Below are positions 15,668 to 23,745 of a stretch of 64,000 nt of DNA, in pieces. The stretch is from Opitutaceae bacterium. GTDB taxonomy: Bacteria > Verrucomicrobiota > Verrucomicrobiia > Opitutales > Opitutaceae. Made by a program: the position numbers and the translations under genes. The stretch lies in assembly GCA_024233285.1 (NCBI GenBank), contig JACKPU010000002.1, positions 1 through 64,000 of the forward strand. The letters run 5' to 3'. Each line of letters opens with the position of its first letter. The first letter of the stretch is position 1. The notes below the pieces were generated by a model. The model made no database searches. It was not told the DNA's origin and worked only from the letters and a program-made list of their open reading frames with translations.

Positions 15668-16984
15668 ATGAGCGCGACCTTGTTTCCCCAGCACATCATC
15701 GCCAAAAAGCGCGACGGCGGCGCGTTGAGCCGGGAGGAAATTCAGGCGTTCGTGCGCGGCGCGACGGATGGCTCGTGGGCGGACTACCAGCTCAGCGCGT
15801 TGCTAATGGCGGTCTTCCTGCGCGGCATGACACCGGAGGAAACGGCCGATTACACTGACGCGATGATGCGTTCCGGCACCGTGGCCGATTTGTCGGCGGT
15901 TCCGGGCATCAAGGTCGACAAACACTCAACCGGTGGCGTGGGCGACAAGGTGTCGATTCCGCTCGCGCCGATGGTCGTGGCCTGCGGCGTGCCGGTGCCC
16001 ATGATCAGCGGACGGGGGCTGGGGCACAGCGGCGGCACACTGGACAAACTGGAATCGATTCCCGGCTTCCGCACCGACCTTTCATTGGAGGCCTACTGCG
16101 CCCAGGTGGCGAAGATCGGTTGCGCGCTGATCGGTCAGACCAAGGATTTGGCCCCCGCGGACAAGAAACTCTACGCGTTGCGTGATGTGACCGCGACCGT
16201 GGAATGCATTCCGCTGATTTGTGGATCCATACTTTCAAAGAAACTGGCCGAGGGGATTGATGCGCTGGTGCTCGATGTGAAGTTTGGCCGTGGCGCGTTT
16301 ATGAAGACCGAGGCCGAGGCGCGTGAACTCGCCGACGCGCTGGTGCGCGTGGGCCGGGCGGGCGGCAAGGAGGTGCGCGCGTTGCTCACGGCGATGGATC
16401 AACCGCTGGGTCGCGCGGTTGGCAACGCCTTGGAGGTGGCCGAATCGATCGCATGTCTGCGCGGTGAAGGCCCGGCGGATCTGATGGAAGTGACCGTCGC
16501 GCTGGGGGCCCAGATGTTGATGTTGGGCGGCGCGGCGCAGGATGTGACCGAAGCGGAAGCAAAGTTGCAGGAAGTCATCGGCAATGGTCGCGCCTTGGCC
16601 AAGTTTCGCGAAATCGTCGCTGCGCAAGGCGGTGATCCCCGTGTGGTGGATGAGCCCGAGCGTTTGCCGCGCGCGCCATTGCAGACCGAGGTGCCGGCGC
16701 CAGCCGATGGGATCGTGGCGGAAGTAGACGCGATGGAAGTCGCGCTCGCGGCGCTGGCGCTGGGGGCCGGTCGGGCCAAGGCCGAGGACAAGATCGATCC
16801 GGCGGTGGGAGTCGCGGATCTGGTCAAAGTGGGTGAACCGGTGCACGCGGGGGCGCCTTTGTGCACGGTGCATGCGAATGATGCCGGCAAAGCCCGGGCG
16901 GCCGCCGCCCGGCTGGCCAAGGCCATTCGCATCGTCGACGTGAGCCCGCCGCACCCGCGTTTGATCGCCGGCTTGATGAGTTGA
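15668..16984 (+). CDS. deoA: Thymidine/pyrimidine-nucleoside phosphorylase
   Basis: A 438-residue phosphorylase that converts thymidine (and possibly uridine) plus phosphate to base and (deoxy)ribose-1-phosphate. Nucleoside-phosphorylase landmarks are KHSTGGVGDK at 85-94 (phosphate loop), the family signature SGRGLGHSGGTLDKLESIPG, and KFGRGAFMKT. The C-terminal domain ends with DPAVGVADLVKVGEPV and a swivelling barrel-like segment. Residues distinguishing DeoA from Pdp were not resolved, so the substrate range is open. The ATG at 15668 gives family length (about 435). A 6-bp hairpin (15649-15664) lies just before the start. It supplies deoxyribose-1-phosphate for the deoC pathway at 3102. Confidence 0.93.
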   Translation: MSATLFPQHIIAKKRDGGALSREEIQAFVRGATDGSWADYQLSALLMAVFLRGMTPEETADYTDAMMRSGTVADLSAVPGIKVDKHSTGGVGDKVSIPLAPMVVACGVPVPMISGRGLGHSGGTLDKLESIPGFRTDLSLEAYCAQVAKIGCALIGQTKDLAPADKKLYALRDVTATVECIPLICGSILSKKLAEGIDALVLDVKFGRGAFMKTEAEARELADALVRVGRAGGKEVRALLTAMDQPLGRAVGNALEVAESIACLRGEGPADLMEVTVALGAQMLMLGGAAQDVTEAEAKLQEVIGNGRALAKFREIVAAQGGDPRVVDEPERLPRAPLQTEVPAPADGIVAEVDAMEVALAALALGAGRAKAEDKIDPAVGVADLVKVGEPVHAGAPLCTVHANDAGKARAAAARLAKAIRIVDVSPPHPRLIAGLMS

Positions 16985-17010
16985 GGGGCGCGCGCCTTGG
17001 CTTGGGGCAA

Positions 17011-17049
17011 AGTTTTTTTAAAAAAACTGAGCCACGCGTGGCGGTTTTT
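17011..17049 (+). terminator. Probable terminator after thymidine phosphorylase
   Basis: Two palindromes in tandem: a perfect 18-base A/T palindrome with seven T then seven A (17011-17028), and GCCACGCGTGGC (17031-17042) followed by GGTTTTTG. The T-run after the second favours termination of the plus-strand transcript; the GC stem is short. Confidence 0.45.
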
Positions 17050-17081
17050 GCGCATTAAGGTGTGAAACCCAATAGCACCCT

Positions 17082-17285
17082 ATGTTTATGCCGCCCCTCA
17101 ACCGAGAAGAACGCTATTTCCGGAAGCTGATGGAAGCCGATGCGGTGGTTCGCCCCGCTTTGATTCGGGTTTGGTGCCGCCAGGACCGGGTGTTGGGCGA
17201 ACGCTTGACCCGGATGTTGAATGAATTTTTGCGACCGGAATCCGACCGGTTGGAATGCCGGCGATCGCACCGGATCGCGGTCTGA
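17082..17285 (+). CDS. Small basic protein, unknown function
   Basis: A 67-residue open frame rich in Arg and Glu (NREERYFRKLMEADAVVRPALIRVWCRQDRVLGERLTRML), predicted helical with no membrane segment or signal peptide. It sits alone between two hairpins (17011-17049 and 17307-17338) and ends 61 bases before the stop of the opposite ABC-F gene. A second in-frame ATG at 17088 follows the first. There is no clear ribosome site, so it is a candidate rather than a firm gene. Confidence 0.45.
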   Translation: MFMPPLNREERYFRKLMEADAVVRPALIRVWCRQDRVLGERLTRMLNEFLRPESDRLECRRSHRIAV

Positions 17286-17306
17286 ATATTGCAGGTGGAC
17301 AGTGGA

Positions 17307-17338
17307 ACAGGTCCGGCCCTTTACGGGGCCGGATCTGT
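17307..17338. terminator. GC-rich hairpin between convergent genes
   Basis: ACAGGTCCGGCCC pairs with GGGCCGGATCTGT (one G-T pair) around a 6-base loop. It lies between the plus-strand small gene and the end of the minus-strand ABC-F gene. No long T-run follows on either strand, so it may block exonucleases as much as terminate. Confidence 0.5.
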
Positions 17339-17346
17339 TCGTCAGC

Positions 17347-19233
17347 TCACAACGCCTCGAGCTCGACGAGCTTGGTGGCGGCGGCTTCCCACTCGTTGGT
17401 GGCGGCGGTGATTTGATCGACCACCGTGCTCAGCTCGCGGTTGAGGTGCTGCGCCTTGCCGGGGTCTTCGTAAGTCGCGGGATCTTCCAAAGCGGCGGTG
17501 AGTTCGTTTTGCGCAGCTTCCAGTTCGGATACGCGCTTCTCCAGCAGCCCGACGTCTTCGCGCAATTTGCGCAGCTCATTCGCGGAAGGTTTCTTGGTCG
17601 CCGGTTCCGCTTTCGAATTCTGCGCGGAAGATTTGTTGTTCGCCGGAGCCGCCTGCACCGGTCTTGCGTCGGTGAACCCGGCGGTCAGGGCGGCGCGGGC
17701 GTCGGTCGCCTTGGACTTCTCCAGGTAGTAATCGTAATTGCCCGCGTAGGGCGTGAGCCGGCCGCTGTGCACGTGCAACACATGCGCGTCGAGGGCGCGA
17801 ATGAAATGCACGTCGTGACTGATGAAGATGAAGGTGCCCTCGAAGGTTTTCAGCGCGTTGATCAGCGCGTCGATTGAAGCGATGTCGAGGTGGGTCGTCG
17901 GCTCGTCCATCAGCAGCAGGTTGGGCGGGTCCACCAGCAGGCGGGCGAGGGCGAGGCGCGATTTTTCGCCACCGGAGAGCACGGCGGTCTTTTTGAACAC
18001 GTCGTCCTTGCGAAAGAGAAAGGCGCCGAGGATCGCCCGGGCCTGTTGCTCGGTCAGGTCGTTCTGCGCGGTGCGCAGTTCCATCATGTTCTCGAGGACG
18101 GTCAGATCGAGCTTCAGGTTCTCGCCGCGATTCTGCGCAAAGTAGCCGGGGGTGACGTTGGCGCCGAGTTCGCGCGACCCGCCGCGGATGGGGATGACAT
18201 CGCCGAGGATTTTGAGCAGGGTCGACTTGCCGGCGCCATTGGGGCCGACGAGCACGAGTTTCTGGCCGCGCTCCGCGACGAAGTTGAGGTCGCGGTAAAC
18301 AACGTGGTCGCCGTAGGCCTGCTCGACATGCTTCAGCTCGATGACCTTGAGGCCGGAGCGTGCGGGTTGGGGAAAACGGAAATTGATGCGCTTGAGGTCT
18401 TCTTCCGGCGATTCAACCGCCTCGGCCTTGAGGCGTTCGATGTGCTTTTCCTTGGATTTGGCGCGGGTGGCCATTGACGCCTTGGCGCCGAAGCGATCCA
18501 CGAAGCGTTGCTGGTGGGCGATCTCGCGCTGCTGGTTCTTGAAAAGGGCGAGTTGCTGTTCGTGGCGCGCTTCTCGTTCGACGAGGTAATCGTCGTAGTT
18601 GCCATGGTAGCGGTTGAGTGTGCCGCCGCGCAGTTCGAGCATGCCCGTGCAGAGCGCGTTGAGGAATGCGCGGTCGTGCGAAATGATGACGAGACCGCCG
18701 GGATAGCGCGTCAGGTAGTCCTGAAACCAGAGCAGCGCCTCGAGGTCGAGGTGGTTGGTGGGCTCGTCGAGCAGTAGCAGCGCGGGTTCGGAAACGAGAA
18801 GCCGCGCCATGTGGGCGCGCATGATCCAGCCGCCGGAAAATTTCTTGGCGGGGAGATCCATGTCGGCGTCCTTGAACCCGAGCCCGGCAAGGATTTTGCG
18901 GGCGCGTGGTTCCAGTGTCCAATCGATGTCGTAATCCTCGTCGTCATCATCGACCAGATCGAGTTTGGCCCCGTTGGTAGCGATGCCGAGGATGGTTTCC
19001 TCGCCGACGGGGGCGCTCTCCTGCGGCAGAAAGCCGAAGTCCGCGCCGCGTTCCCATTCGATCACCCCGGTGTCGGTAGTCTCCTCGCCGAGAATGAGGT
19101 TGAACAAAGTGGATTTGCCGGCGCCGTTGGGGCCGACCAGACCGTAGCGATCCGTGCGCGCGACGAAAAGCGACACCTGCGAGAAGAGTTCGCGGGTGCC
19201 GTAGGACTTTGAAACGTCGGCGAGCGTGAGCAT
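17347..19233 (-). CDS. ABC-F family ATPase
   Basis: A 628-residue soluble protein with two ABC ATPase domains and no membrane helices, the ABC-F layout (Uup/EttA/YbiT group) of ribosome-associated translation factors. Domain 1 has GPNGAGKSTLF, the signature KKFSGGWIMRAHMARL and LLLLDEPTNHLD. The linker of about 60 charged residues follows HGNYDDYLVER (P-site tRNA interaction motif region). Domain 2 has GPNGAGKSTLL, VLSGGEKSRLAL and LLLMDEPTTHLD. The C-terminus (about 520-628) is a Lys/Ala linker plus a coiled coil (LEKRVSELEAAQNELTAAL), as in Uup. DEPTTHLD in place of the usual NHLD is a mild variation. It stands alone, bounded by hairpin and divergent sigma gene. Confidence 0.93.
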   Translation of the reverse strand: MLTLADVSKSYGTRELFSQVSLFVARTDRYGLVGPNGAGKSTLFNLILGEETTDTGVIEWERGADFGFLPQESAPVGEETILGIATNGAKLDLVDDDDEDYDIDWTLEPRARKILAGLGFKDADMDLPAKKFSGGWIMRAHMARLLVSEPALLLLDEPTNHLDLEALLWFQDYLTRYPGGLVIISHDRAFLNALCTGMLELRGGTLNRYHGNYDDYLVEREARHEQQLALFKNQQREIAHQQRFVDRFGAKASMATRAKSKEKHIERLKAEAVESPEEDLKRINFRFPQPARSGLKVIELKHVEQAYGDHVVYRDLNFVAERGQKLVLVGPNGAGKSTLLKILGDVIPIRGGSRELGANVTPGYFAQNRGENLKLDLTVLENMMELRTAQNDLTEQQARAILGAFLFRKDDVFKKTAVLSGGEKSRLALARLLVDPPNLLLMDEPTTHLDIASIDALINALKTFEGTFIFISHDVHFIRALDAHVLHVHSGRLTPYAGNYDYYLEKSKATDARAALTAGFTDARPVQAAPANNKSSAQNSKAEPATKKPSANELRKLREDVGLLEKRVSELEAAQNELTAALEDPATYEDPGKAQHLNRELSTVVDQITAATNEWEAAATKLVELEAL

Positions 19234-19336
19234 GAAGGGTCAGCAAACCGCACGGGCATGGTGTTCGTCAATGCTGGCGTGCGATGCATGGCCGAGGCTT
19301 GCCCAAGCAAGGCCATCGTGCAGTCTGCCGGTCGGA

Positions 19337-19897
19337 TTGAGTGATGTAACCCTCATCATCGAACGCATTGATCGTGGTGATTCCGCCGCCGCCCGAGAGC
19401 TCTTGCCCTTGGTCTACGCCGAGTTGCGGCGGATCGCCGCGGCCAAGCTGCAACTGGAGTCGGCGCAAATGACCCTGCAGCCGACGGCGTTGGTGCACGA
19501 AGCGTGGTTGCGTCTCGGGGGCGACGAGCAAAGCGCATGGTCGGATCGGCGGCACTTTGTCGGCGCGGCGGCCGAAGCCATGCGCCGCATCCTGATCGAA
19601 CGCGCGCGCCGGCGGCAGGCGGTCCGGCATGGCGGTGGTCTTGAGCGCGTGGACTTTACACTGGCCGAGCACGCGGCTCCTGAGCCGCTGGACGAGCGGA
19701 TTCTGGCGCTGGCCGAGGCATTGGAGCGTCTGGCGACGCTTTCGCCGGAACGCGCAGAACTCGTGAAACTGCGCTACTTCGCCGGTCTCACCTTGGAGCA
19801 GACGGCTGAAACCATGGCCGTTTCACTGGCGACGGCGAAACGCCAATGGACGTTTGCCCGCGCCTGGCTGCTGACGGAAATGAAACGCGCCGATTGA
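19337..19897 (+). CDS. ECF-like RNA polymerase sigma factor (TIGR02999 type)
   Basis: A 186-residue sigma-70-like protein. Region 2 runs from LIIERIDRGDSAAARELLPLVYAELRRIA through TLQPTALVHEAWLRL to RHFVGAAAEAMRRILIERARRR, and region 4 has LSPERAELVKLRYFAGLTLEQTAETMAVSLATAKRQW. This is the TIGR02999/ECF-SLT group, typically found beside Ser/Thr kinases rather than anti-sigma factors. The start is placed at the TTG at 19337 because family proteins begin MSDVT and here the frame reads L/M-SDVTLII; an ATG at 19226 would add a 37-residue unrelated leader. The kinase gene starts 12 bases after the stop, so the two are surely paired. Confidence 0.88.
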   Translation: MSDVTLIIERIDRGDSAAARELLPLVYAELRRIAAAKLQLESAQMTLQPTALVHEAWLRLGGDEQSAWSDRRHFVGAAAEAMRRILIERARRRQAVRHGGGLERVDFTLAEHAAPEPLDERILALAEALERLATLSPERAELVKLRYFAGLTLEQTAETMAVSLATAKRQWTFARAWLLTEMKRAD

Positions 19898-19908
19898 CGG
19901 ATGCCGCC

Positions 19909-22551
19909 ATGAGCACGCCCCTGGATCGCGAAGAAGAATTGTTCAGTCGGGCGGCGGCATTGCCGGCGGGGGAACGCATGGTATTTTTGCGGCAGGCCTG
20001 CGGAGAAGACCGGGCGATGTATGAGCGGTTGGGTGCCCTGTTGTCTTGGCATGACAGCCAGGGGGATGTGCTTGATGAGAGCGCCGGCTTGGCGGTGGCG
20101 CCTGCCCTCGAATTTGACCCCGCCGGATTCGTGTCGGAGGACCTGATCGATCGTGAGCTTGGTCGTTACCGATTGGTGGAGCGGTTGGGAGAGGGCGGGG
20201 TGGGGGTGGTTTATCGTGCCGAGCAACGGGAACCGATCCACCGCATGGTGGCGCTCAAGGTCGTGAAGCCGGGCATGGACACTCGTGAAGTCATCCAGCG
20301 CTTTGAATCCGAGCGCCAAGCCCTCGCCTTGATGGAGCATCCCGGCATCGCGCGGGTGATCGATGCCGGCGCGACTCCCGAAGGCCGTCCCTATTTCGTG
20401 ATGGAGTTGGTAGGGGGGCGGGAAATCACCCGATACTGCGACGAAGAGCGACTCACTTTGGCCCGTCGCCTGCAGTTGTTCACGAAGGTGTGCGATGCGG
20501 TCCAACACGCGCACCAGAAGGGAGTGATCCACCGCGATCTCAAACCGTCGAACGTGCTGGTCGCGCCCGACGATCAAGGTGATCCGCAACCCAAGATCAT
20601 CGACTTTGGCATCGCCAAGGCATTGGCGGAAGGAGCTGGCTGGGAAAAACATGTAACCCAGGTGGCGCAGCTGATCGGCACGCCGGCCTACATGAGCCCG
20701 GAGCAGGCGGCCGGGGTTCCCGGCCTGGATACACGCAGCGACGTCTATTCGCTGGGCGTGATTTTGTATGAACTGTTGGCCGGCCGGCTGCCTTATGATG
20801 ATCGCCGCCTTCGGCAAGGCGGAGTGGATGAATTGCGACGACGGATTCGGGAAGAGGAAGCGCCACGTCCTTCAGTCGCGGTGCAGAACCTTCCGGACGG
20901 TGCCGCTGTAAAGATAGCCGCGGCCCGGCAGACAACCTCGCCCCGGTTGGTGTCCGAGTTGAAGGGCGAGCTCGATTGGGTGGTCTTGCGGTGTTTGGAG
21001 AAAGCACCGGCGCAACGCTATGCCACGGCGCATGATTTGGCCGAGGATATCCGGCGTTACTTGGAAAACGAACCGGTGCGGGCGGTGGCGCCGAGCCGGT
21101 TGTATCGTTTGGGGAAATCCATCCGGCGCAACCGGGCGGTGTATGCGGCCGGCTTGATTGTCCTGTTCACGCTGTTGACCGCGACCAGCGTCAGTCTGCT
21201 GCAAGCGACCCGGGCGCGGCGGGCCGAGGCCGTCGCCCGGCAGCGCGCGGCGGCCGAGGCCGCAGCCCGCGCGGAGGCCGAAGAAGCGGGCCGGCGGGCG
21301 GAACTGGCGGCGGCGATCAGCGCAGGGTTGAGCGACTTCTTGCGGAACGATCTGCTGGCCCAGGCTTCACCGGACCAACAACCCGATCGCAATGTGACCT
21401 TGCGCACGGTGGTGGATCGCGCGGCGGCGCGCTTGGAGGGGCGGTTTGAAGATCAGCCGCTGATTCGCACCGCGGTGCAGGAAACCCTGGCCGACACCTA
21501 TCGGGCGCTGGGCGACTACGCGGCGATGCATGAGCAAGCCCAGCGGGTTTATGAGACACGGCGGGAGCTGCTGGGGCCGGATCACCTCGATACGTTGCGT
21601 GCGGCGGTTATGTTGTATGATTCCTTGCCGATCCCGGAGAAAATCAGTCCACAGGAGTCTTTGGGCGCAGACACTATGGAACGGCTGACCCGCACCGTGG
21701 GCGCAGATCACCCGCTGACGCTCGAACTCCGGTCTTTCTACCACAAGATTCAGTATCGTGGCCGTTATCGCGAAGCGGAACCTTTGCTGCGGGCGGTGAA
21801 GGATGGTGCGCTGCGGGTGCTGGGATCACGCAATCCGGTCACGCTCACCGCCATGTCCGATTATGCCATCGTGCTGGCGGAATTGGAGCGATATGAAGAG
21901 GCTGCGGAAGTCGCGCGCCAGACGATTGAGTTCAAGGACAAGGTTTACGGCGTGGATCATCCGCAGACGATGCCGACGATGACCACCCTGGCGGTGATTC
22001 TTTCCAAACTCGACCGGCATGACGAAGCCCGCGAGCTGGCCGAGCATGTCCTGGCGGTGCGCCGGCGGGTGCTGGGGGCGGAGCATCCCCAGACGTTGAT
22101 CACTGCGGTCATACTCGGCGGGGTTTATGTCAACGCCCACATGATTGCCGAGGCCGCGGCCTTGTTACCACCATTGCAGGAGGACTTGGCCCGCGTCATC
22201 GGTCCGGAGCATCCCGGCACCTTGAATGTCGGTTTATTGCGGGCAACGCTGGCGGTTGACGCGGGGAATCTGGATGAAGCGGAAATACTGATCGCACCGG
22301 TGCGTGAAGCGCTGAACCGACGGTTCGGACCTGGCTATACCGATTCGTTGGAAGCCACGCGTTTGCAGGCCCGCATTGCCGCTGAGCGGGGTCAGTGGGC
22401 GGAAGCGGCGGCCTTGCTCGCGCCCGCCCTGAACGCGGCACGTGAAGCGGTGGGGACCACCGCACACATCACCCAAGCCGTGCAACGGGAGTTGACTGAG
22501 GCCATGACGGAGGCCGGCGCCTCGGATAAGAATACGGCACCGGTGCGGTGA
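19909..22551 (+). CDS. Ser/Thr protein kinase with membrane anchor and TPR region
   Basis: An 880-residue kinase. The kinase domain spans about 80-390: glycine loop GEGGVGVVYRAE, Lys117, HRDLKPSN with catalytic Asp210, DFG Asp232, and activation-loop end GTPAYMSPEQAAG. A 40-residue insert follows near RIREEEAPRPS. One transmembrane helix lies at about 411-432, flanked by RRNRAVY. An Ala/Arg coil is then followed by TPR-like repeats (about 530-860) of the kinesin-light-chain type with recurring LGPDHL, LGAEHPQT and IGPEHPGT. The kinase should face the cytoplasm and the TPRs the periplasm. It probably controls the upstream sigma factor, or another regulator, by phosphorylation, as in other sigma-kinase pairs. 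The start at 19909 is chosen because the ATG at 19901 is out of frame. Confidence 0.92.
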   Translation: MSTPLDREEELFSRAAALPAGERMVFLRQACGEDRAMYERLGALLSWHDSQGDVLDESAGLAVAPALEFDPAGFVSEDLIDRELGRYRLVERLGEGGVGVVYRAEQREPIHRMVALKVVKPGMDTREVIQRFESERQALALMEHPGIARVIDAGATPEGRPYFVMELVGGREITRYCDEERLTLARRLQLFTKVCDAVQHAHQKGVIHRDLKPSNVLVAPDDQGDPQPKIIDFGIAKALAEGAGWEKHVTQVAQLIGTPAYMSPEQAAGVPGLDTRSDVYSLGVILYELLAGRLPYDDRRLRQGGVDELRRRIREEEAPRPSVAVQNLPDGAAVKIAAARQTTSPRLVSELKGELDWVVLRCLEKAPAQRYATAHDLAEDIRRYLENEPVRAVAPSRLYRLGKSIRRNRAVYAAGLIVLFTLLTATSVSLLQATRARRAEAVARQRAAAEAAARAEAEEAGRRAELAAAISAGLSDFLRNDLLAQASPDQQPDRNVTLRTVVDRAAARLEGRFEDQPLIRTAVQETLADTYRALGDYAAMHEQAQRVYETRRELLGPDHLDTLRAAVMLYDSLPIPEKISPQESLGADTMERLTRTVGADHPLTLELRSFYHKIQYRGRYREAEPLLRAVKDGALRVLGSRNPVTLTAMSDYAIVLAELERYEEAAEVARQTIEFKDKVYGVDHPQTMPTMTTLAVILSKLDRHDEARELAEHVLAVRRRVLGAEHPQTLITAVILGGVYVNAHMIAEAAALLPPLQEDLARVIGPEHPGTLNVGLLRATLAVDAGNLDEAEILIAPVREALNRRFGPGYTDSLEATRLQARIAAERGQWAEAAALLAPALNAAREAVGTTAHITQAVQRELTEAMTEAGASDKNTAPVR

Positions 22552-22615
22552 CGATTGGGCATCGGCGGTTTTTTAGCGTGAACAGACGCGTGGGAGTGCT
22601 ATTGCTCGGGCAAAC

Positions 22616-23662
22616 ATGAAAGCCAAAAAAGCCAAGGTTAAGCCCGAAGCCGTCAACGCCAAGCTGGCGGCCAAAAAGGGGCCGATCTCCCAATTCATCG
22701 CTCACAACTACCGCCATTTCAATGCGGCCGCCCTCGTGGATGCCGCCAAGGGCTATGAGACCCACCTCAAGGCCGGTGGCAAAATGCTCGTGACCCTCGC
22801 AGGGGCGATGTCCACCGCCGAGCTCGGTATTTCGCTCGCCGAGATGATCCGCCAGAACAAGGTGCACGCGATCGTTTGCACCGGCGCGAATCTCGAGGAA
22901 GACATCTTCAACCTTGTCGCGCATGACTATTACGAGCGCGTGCCGCACTATCGCCACCTGACCGCGGAGGACGAAGTGGCCCTGCTCGACCGCCACATGA
23001 ACCGAGTGACGGACACCTGCATCCCCGAGATGGAGGCCATGCGCCGCATTGAGGCTGTGGTGGCCGAGGAGTGGACTAGGGCGGACCAAGCCGGCGAACG
23101 CTATTTCCCGCACGAATTCATGTATAAGATTCTTCGTGGCGGTAAGCTGAAGAAGAGCTACCAGATCGACCCGAAGAATTCGTGGATGATCGCCGCCTGC
23201 GAAAAGAACCTGCCGATCATCGTGCCCGGCTGGGAAGACGCTACCTTGGGCAACATGTATGCCGGACGTTGTGTGACCGGCGAGATCAAGAACGTGCACA
23301 CGGTGCGCTCCGGCATCGAATACATGACCTGGCTGGCCGAGTGGTATACGAAGACGGCCAAGACCCTGAAGAATGGGGAAGGCTCGATCGGATTCTTCCA
23401 GATCGGCGGCGGCATCGCGGGTGACTTCCCGATCTGCGTCGTCCCGATGTTGCACCAGGACTTGCAGCGCACCGGCGTGCCGCTCTGGGGCTACTTCTGC
23501 CAGATCAGCGACTCGACCACGAGCTATGGCAGCTACTCCGGCGCGGTGCCCAATGAGAAGATCACTTGGGGTAAGCTCGCCGGCTCGACGCCGAAATATA
23601 TTGTCGAAAGTGACGCGACCATCGTGGCCCCGCTGATCTTCAATTGGGTGCTCGGCAACTAA
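22616..23662 (+). CDS. Deoxyhypusine-synthase-like protein
   Basis: A 348-residue homolog of deoxyhypusine synthase. GAMSTAELGISLAEMI, CTGANLEEDIF, WMIAACEKNLPIIVPGWEDATLGN and IGGGIAGDF match the NAD-binding fold. The active-site lysine equivalent is Lys320 in ITWGKLAGS, where the human enzyme has Lys329 in SWGKI. Bacteria lack eIF5A, the usual target, so a small-molecule reaction such as homospermidine or carboxyspermidine-type polyamine synthesis is more likely; this is inference. The N-terminus is Lys-rich (KAKKAKVKPEAVNAKLAAKK). It follows the kinase by 64 bases on the same strand, with a weak hairpin and T-run between, and may be a separate unit. Confidence 0.9.
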   Translation: MKAKKAKVKPEAVNAKLAAKKGPISQFIAHNYRHFNAAALVDAAKGYETHLKAGGKMLVTLAGAMSTAELGISLAEMIRQNKVHAIVCTGANLEEDIFNLVAHDYYERVPHYRHLTAEDEVALLDRHMNRVTDTCIPEMEAMRRIEAVVAEEWTRADQAGERYFPHEFMYKILRGGKLKKSYQIDPKNSWMIAACEKNLPIIVPGWEDATLGNMYAGRCVTGEIKNVHTVRSGIEYMTWLAEWYTKTAKTLKNGEGSIGFFQIGGGIAGDFPICVVPMLHQDLQRTGVPLWGYFCQISDSTTSYGSYSGAVPNEKITWGKLAGSTPKYIVESDATIVAPLIFNWVLGN

Positions 23663-23687
23663 ACCGCGCGGCCGATTGGAAAATGTA

Positions 23688-23745
23688 GGGCGGGGATTCC
23701 GACGTGTTCTCCATAGGCTCGGCGACGGAGGATCCCCGCCTTTCT
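23688..23745 (+). terminator. Terminator-like inverted repeat between convergent genes
   Basis: GGCGGGGAT (23688-23696) is mirrored by ATCCCCGCC (23732-23740), followed by TTTCT on the plus strand. The enclosed 35 bases are themselves GC-rich. It would end the deoxyhypusine-synthase-like transcript and sits four bases before the stop of the opposite gene. The form GTAGGGCGGGGATTCCG resembles dispersed intergenic elements. Confidence 0.6.

Noticed and set aside
22588..22604. Sigma-54-like TGGGAGTGCTATTGCT before the deoxyhypusine-synthase-like gene
   Set aside because: The -24 half departs from TGGCAC and the -12 part lies only about 12 bases before the ATG, leaving no room for a leader; no sigma-54 activator nearby.
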